Source: JBEKYH01 sp049511115 (lineage in GTDB: Bacteria > Planctomycetota > Phycisphaerae > Tepidisphaerales > Tepidisphaeraceae). From it: DNA of 32,834 bases. Below the pieces are notes generated by a model that saw nothing but the letters and a program-made list of their open reading frames with translations, was not told where the DNA came from and ran no database searches. Location: contig JBEKYH010000002.1 in assembly GCA_049511115.1 (NCBI GenBank), positions 1 through 32,834 of the forward strand, given 5' to 3'. The position numbers and the translations under genes were made by a program. Below are positions 29,874 to 32,834 of the stretch, one piece after another. The stretch's first letter is position 1, and every line of letters starts with the position of its first letter.

Positions 29874-31307
29874 ATGTTGATCTGGATCATCCTGGTTCCG
29901 TTGCTGGCGGCTTTGGCGGGGCTGGCCGTACCGTCAAATCGGTGGCGGCCGTGGGTATTGCTGCCGGCGGCGGCGGCGCATCTGGCGATAAGCTTGTTGT
30001 GCATCACGAAGGCTTCTTCGCCGACGGCTTATGGATGGCTTTTTCTCGATCCGCCGGGACGGCTCGTGCTGCTGCTGATCAGTGTCTTGTTCCTGATTTG
30101 CTCGGTGTACACGATCGGGTATTTGCAATATCGACCCGATCGATCCAACCGTGTGTTCGGGATGTGCCTGCTGATTTTCCTGGGGGTGGCGAGCCTGGTG
30201 ACGTGCGCGCACCATCTGGGATTAATGTGGGTGGCAGTAGAGGCGACGACGCTGAGCACGGCGCCGCTGATTTATTTCAACCGCACCGCGCGATCGATTG
30301 AGGCGACCTGGAAATATCTGCTGGTAGGGTCGGTGGGACTGGCGATCGCGCTGCTGGGGTCGTTCTTCCTGGCGTACGCGTCGCTCGGCAACGGGGGTGA
30401 GCCCTCGCTGTTGTTCGAGGATTTGCTGCGGCGCGCGCCGCTGTTGAATAAGCCATGGCTGGAGGCGGCGTTTGTGCTGTTGCTGGTGGGATATGGCACG
30501 AAGATGGGACTGGCGCCGATGCACACGTGGAAGCCGGATGCTTATGGCGAGGCCCCGGGCGTCGTGGGAGCGCTGCTGGCCGGCGGCGTGACGAGCTGCG
30601 CGTTTTTGGCGCTGTTGCGCATCCATCATATTTGCGAGGCGGCGGGGGAAAGCCCGTATGTCGGACGGTTGATGGTGTGCATGGGATTATTCTCGATGGC
30701 AGTGGCGGCCGTGTTCATGGTCGGGCAGCGCGACATCAAGCGGATGCTGGCTTATTCGAGCGTGGAGCACATGGGGATTCTGATCATTGGCGCCGGGATC
30801 GGCGGGCCTGCCTTGTTCGGCGCGTTATTGCACATGATGAATAACGGGATCACCAAGGGGCTGCTGTTTTTGTCGGCGGGGAATATCCATCGATCGTACG
30901 ACAGCAAATCGACCGACGAGGTGCGCGGCGCAATGCGGCGGCTGCCGCTGTCGGGGACCCTGTTTTTACTCGGATTTTTCGCGATTACGGGTTCGCCGCC
31001 ATTTGGGCCGTTTGTCAGCGAGTTTACGATTCTCAGCGGCGCATTCGCGGGCGGGAGATTCCTGGTTGGAGCGGGATTTCTGCTGTTGCTGCTGGTGGTT
31101 TTCATTGGGATGGGTCGGACCGTGTTGACGGTTGTGCAGGGGCGCCCGCTGGCGCGCGGGAAGGCGACGGAGTATCGCGACGGCTTGTTAACGGGGTTGC
31201 CGATTGTGGTTTCGTTGGGGATTGTGCTGCTGCTCGGGGTGCATATTCCCGCGTTCTTGGGGGGATTATTGAATAATGCGGCCAGTTCGCTGGAGATGAA
31301 GCCATGA
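29874..31307 (+). CDS. hyfF: HyfF-like antiporter-type membrane subunit
   Basis: A 477-residue member of the NuoN/M-like family. The conserved residues are present: glutamate in LMWVAVEATTLSTAPLIYF, lysine in YGTKMGLAPMHTWKPDAYGE, lysine in GQRDIKRMLAYSSVEHMGIL, and glutamate in GSPPFGPFVSEFTILSG. The HyfF branch is indicated by WKPDAYGEAPG and by ITGSPPFGPF. The gene ends with an ATGA overlap with hyfG, so the two are translationally coupled. Confidence 0.93.
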   Translation: MLIWIILVPLLAALAGLAVPSNRWRPWVLLPAAAAHLAISLLCITKASSPTAYGWLFLDPPGRLVLLLISVLFLICSVYTIGYLQYRPDRSNRVFGMCLLIFLGVASLVTCAHHLGLMWVAVEATTLSTAPLIYFNRTARSIEATWKYLLVGSVGLAIALLGSFFLAYASLGNGGEPSLLFEDLLRRAPLLNKPWLEAAFVLLLVGYGTKMGLAPMHTWKPDAYGEAPGVVGALLAGGVTSCAFLALLRIHHICEAAGESPYVGRLMVCMGLFSMAVAAVFMVGQRDIKRMLAYSSVEHMGILIIGAGIGGPALFGALLHMMNNGITKGLLFLSAGNIHRSYDSKSTDEVRGAMRRLPLSGTLFLLGFFAITGSPPFGPFVSEFTILSGAFAGGRFLVGAGFLLLLLVVFIGMGRTVLTVVQGRPLARGKATEYRDGLLTGLPIVVSLGIVLLLGVHIPAFLGGLLNNAASSLEMKP

Positions 31308-32834
31308 GTTCAGAGGTGCTGCCGCAAACCGGGAAGTCATCGTTGGTCACGCTTGCCACACTAAATAATGGGCGGGCGATTGACCGCGCGGGTGTGCCGG
31401 AATTGGAAACGGGAGATTTTCAGCAGGCGATCTTGAATGGGCTCGAGCGCGGGATGCGCGTGGCGGCGCTGTTTGGCGTTGCCGAGGCGGCGGGCGCTGG
31501 AGTGCGGCTGTTCGTGGTCCTGGCGGATGACGATCAATCGCGCCTTCGCTTGGCGCAGACGCGCGTGAGCGGGGAGAGTTTTCCATCATTGACGCCGCAA
31601 TGCGCGCAGGTGCATTTGTTTGAGCGGGAGATTGGGGAGCAATTCGGTTTGCGCGCACATGGGCATCCCTGGTTTAAGCCGGTGCGATTTCACCGCTCGT
31701 ATCGGGCGGGACATGATGCGTGGGGGCGAAGTGAAAGCGAGGCGCTCACGGTTGGCGTGACGGATTTTTACCGCGTCGAAGGGGAAGAGGTTCATGAGGT
31801 GGCGGTGGGACCGGTTCATGCGGGGATCATTGAGCCGGGGCATTTTCGGTTTCAGTGCCACGGGGAGGATGTGTTTCACCTGGAGATTTCGCTGGGGTAT
31901 CAGCACCGGGGCGTTGAGACGGCGCTGATCGGGGGGCCGAACTCGCGATCCATTCATTACGCCGAAACGTTGGCCGGGGATACGACGGTCGGGCATGCGA
32001 CGGCGCATTGCCAGGTCATTGAGGCGCTGGCAAAGTGCCAGAAGACGCCGCGGGCGCAGACATTGCGTGGGATTGCGCTGGAGCTGGAGCGATTGGCGAA
32101 CCATGTTGGAGACCTGGGGGCGCTGGCGGGGGATGTGGGATTTTTGCCGACGGCGTCGTACTGCGGCAGGATTCGCGGCGATTTTCTGAACATGACGGCG
32201 ACGCTCTGCGGGAGCCGGTTTGGCCGTGGGATGATCCGGCCGGGAGGGGTGGGGTTTGACGTGGACGAGGCGACGGTCAGCGACCTCTTGAAGCGGCTGG
32301 ACGCGGCGGAGAAGGATTGCCGCAGCGCGATTGAGTTGCTGTGGGAGTCGTCGTCGGTGATGTCGCGATTTGAGGAGACGGGGAGGCTTTCGCAGGAGAC
32401 AGCGGCGAGCCTGGGGCTGGTGGGGCCGGCGGCGCGGGCGTGCGGGCTGCAACGCGACGCGCGGCAGAATCATCCGTCGGGGATATTCCGGTTTGCGCAG
32501 ATTCCAGCGTCCACGTGGGACAGCGGGGATGTGTTTGCCCGGGCCTACGTGCGGTGGCTCGAGGTGCAGCGATCCATCGACTTTGCGCGCGAGCAATTGC
32601 GGGCGCTGCCGGGGGGCGGGGTGAGGAGTGAAGTCAAATCGCTGTCGCCGGGGCAGATTGCCGTTTCGCTGATTGAAGGCTGGCGCGGGGAGTTGTGCCA
32701 CGTGGCCCTGACGGATAGGCAGGGGAAATTTGAACGGTACAAGGTTGTTGATCCGTCGTTTCATAATTGGCAGGGATTGGCGCATGCCCTGCGGAACCAG
32801 CAGATTTCGGATTTTCCCTTGTGCAATAAGAGTT
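31304..32834 (+). CDS. hyfG: HyfG-like large subunit lacking the N-terminal NiFe cysteine motif, 3' end outside window
   Basis: At least 510 codons, open to the window edge. Residues about 95-130 resemble the NuoC/30-kDa domain (HLFEREIGEQFGLRAHGHPW). From about 170 the NuoD/hydrogenase large-subunit domain follows: GPVHAGIIEPGHFRFQCHG, then EDVFHLEISLGYQHRGVE and, near 265, RGIALELERLANHVGDLGAL. At the position of the [NiFe] CxxC motif (about 221-236) the protein reads ETLAGDTTVGHATAHCQVIE, so the two cysteine ligands are absent. Near the edge KVVDPSFHNWQGLA and SDFPLCNKS show the family's C-terminal pattern; any second cysteine motif would lie beyond. The absent ligands point to an Ehr-type, non-hydrogenase complex. 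It overlaps hyfF by four bases. Confidence 0.9.
   Translation, partial: MSSEVLPQTGKSSLVTLATLNNGRAIDRAGVPELETGDFQQAILNGLERGMRVAALFGVAEAAGAGVRLFVVLADDDQSRLRLAQTRVSGESFPSLTPQCAQVHLFEREIGEQFGLRAHGHPWFKPVRFHRSYRAGHDAWGRSESEALTVGVTDFYRVEGEEVHEVAVGPVHAGIIEPGHFRFQCHGEDVFHLEISLGYQHRGVETALIGGPNSRSIHYAETLAGDTTVGHATAHCQVIEALAKCQKTPRAQTLRGIALELERLANHVGDLGALAGDVGFLPTASYCGRIRGDFLNMTATLCGSRFGRGMIRPGGVGFDVDEATVSDLLKRLDAAEKDCRSAIELLWESSSVMSRFEETGRLSQETAASLGLVGPAARACGLQRDARQNHPSGIFRFAQIPASTWDSGDVFARAYVRWLEVQRSIDFAREQLRALPGGGVRSEVKSLSPGQIAVSLIEGWRGELCHVALTDRQGKFERYKVVDPSFHNWQGLAHALRNQQISDFPLCNKS

Noticed and set aside
31586..32785. Long open frame (399 codons) on the minus strand opposite hyfG
   Set aside because: It is Arg/Pro/His-rich with no motif and lies exactly opposite a well-supported conserved gene. 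GC-rich DNA with few stops explains it.
24235..32834. A functional group 4 [NiFe] hydrogenase
   Set aside because: The large subunit lacks the N-terminal cysteine pair needed for NiFe binding. The membrane subunits alone do not show hydrogenase activity.

Overview
The window is GC-rich DNA from a Gram-negative bacterium, most likely a planctomycete of the Phycisphaerae type. This assignment is an inference. It rests on a PEP-CTERM surface protein, a Kdo transferase (so LPS), three ECF-type sigma factors including one with a membrane-anchored periplasmic extension, many short palindromic repeats, and an excisionase-type HTH/PTS-IIA regulator next to a hydrogenase-4-like membrane complex. No tRNA, rRNA or CRISPR array was seen.

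Region 1 (1-2380) holds a truncated NHL-type fragment at the left edge. Next is a RAYT (Y1) transposase bounded by near-identical 21-bp inverted repeats. A PEP-CTERM/SUMF1-like secreted protein follows, whose 3' end runs into repeat DNA, and then a roughly 430-base gene-free stretch with a 10-bp-phased TGTTCC array.

Region 2 (2381-6870) carries a YgfZ-type folate-binding protein divergent from a UVR-motif protein. A perfect 28-bp hairpin separates the latter from a two-gene minus-strand operon (Gfo/Idh/MocA oxidoreductase, then a secreted lectin-like protein). A foldback MITE and a small HMA metal-binding protein complete the region.

Region 3 (6870-11840) has a zinc-finger/RskA anti-sigma factor with its ECF sigma factor, a lipoprotein, a membrane protein, a small HEXXH protein and a SigA-type sigma factor with a good -35/-10 promoter.

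Region 4 (12020-15517) is nadD-waaA (ATGA overlap) followed by a sialate O-acetylesterase. Region 5 (15527-20948) has a minus-strand set (ECF sigma factor, overlapping membrane protein, secreted PDZ protein). Divergent from it is a membrane-tethered sigma factor followed by a membrane protein carrying the same two periplasmic repeats. A two-TM protein closes the region. The sign of GC skew on the + strand changes near 18 kb.

Region 6 (21055-32834) has a short YdeI/OmdA-type protein, a 650-residue protein of unknown function, and a long + strand operon. That operon encodes an HTH module and a PTS-IIA module in one frame separated by a single TAG, then hyfB, hyfB, hyfC, hyfE, hyfF and a hyfG cut by the window end. 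The HyfG-like subunit lacks the N-terminal CxxC pair that binds nickel in [NiFe] hydrogenases. The operon therefore looks like an energy-converting hydrogenase-related (Ehr-like) ion-pumping complex rather than a true hydrogenase.
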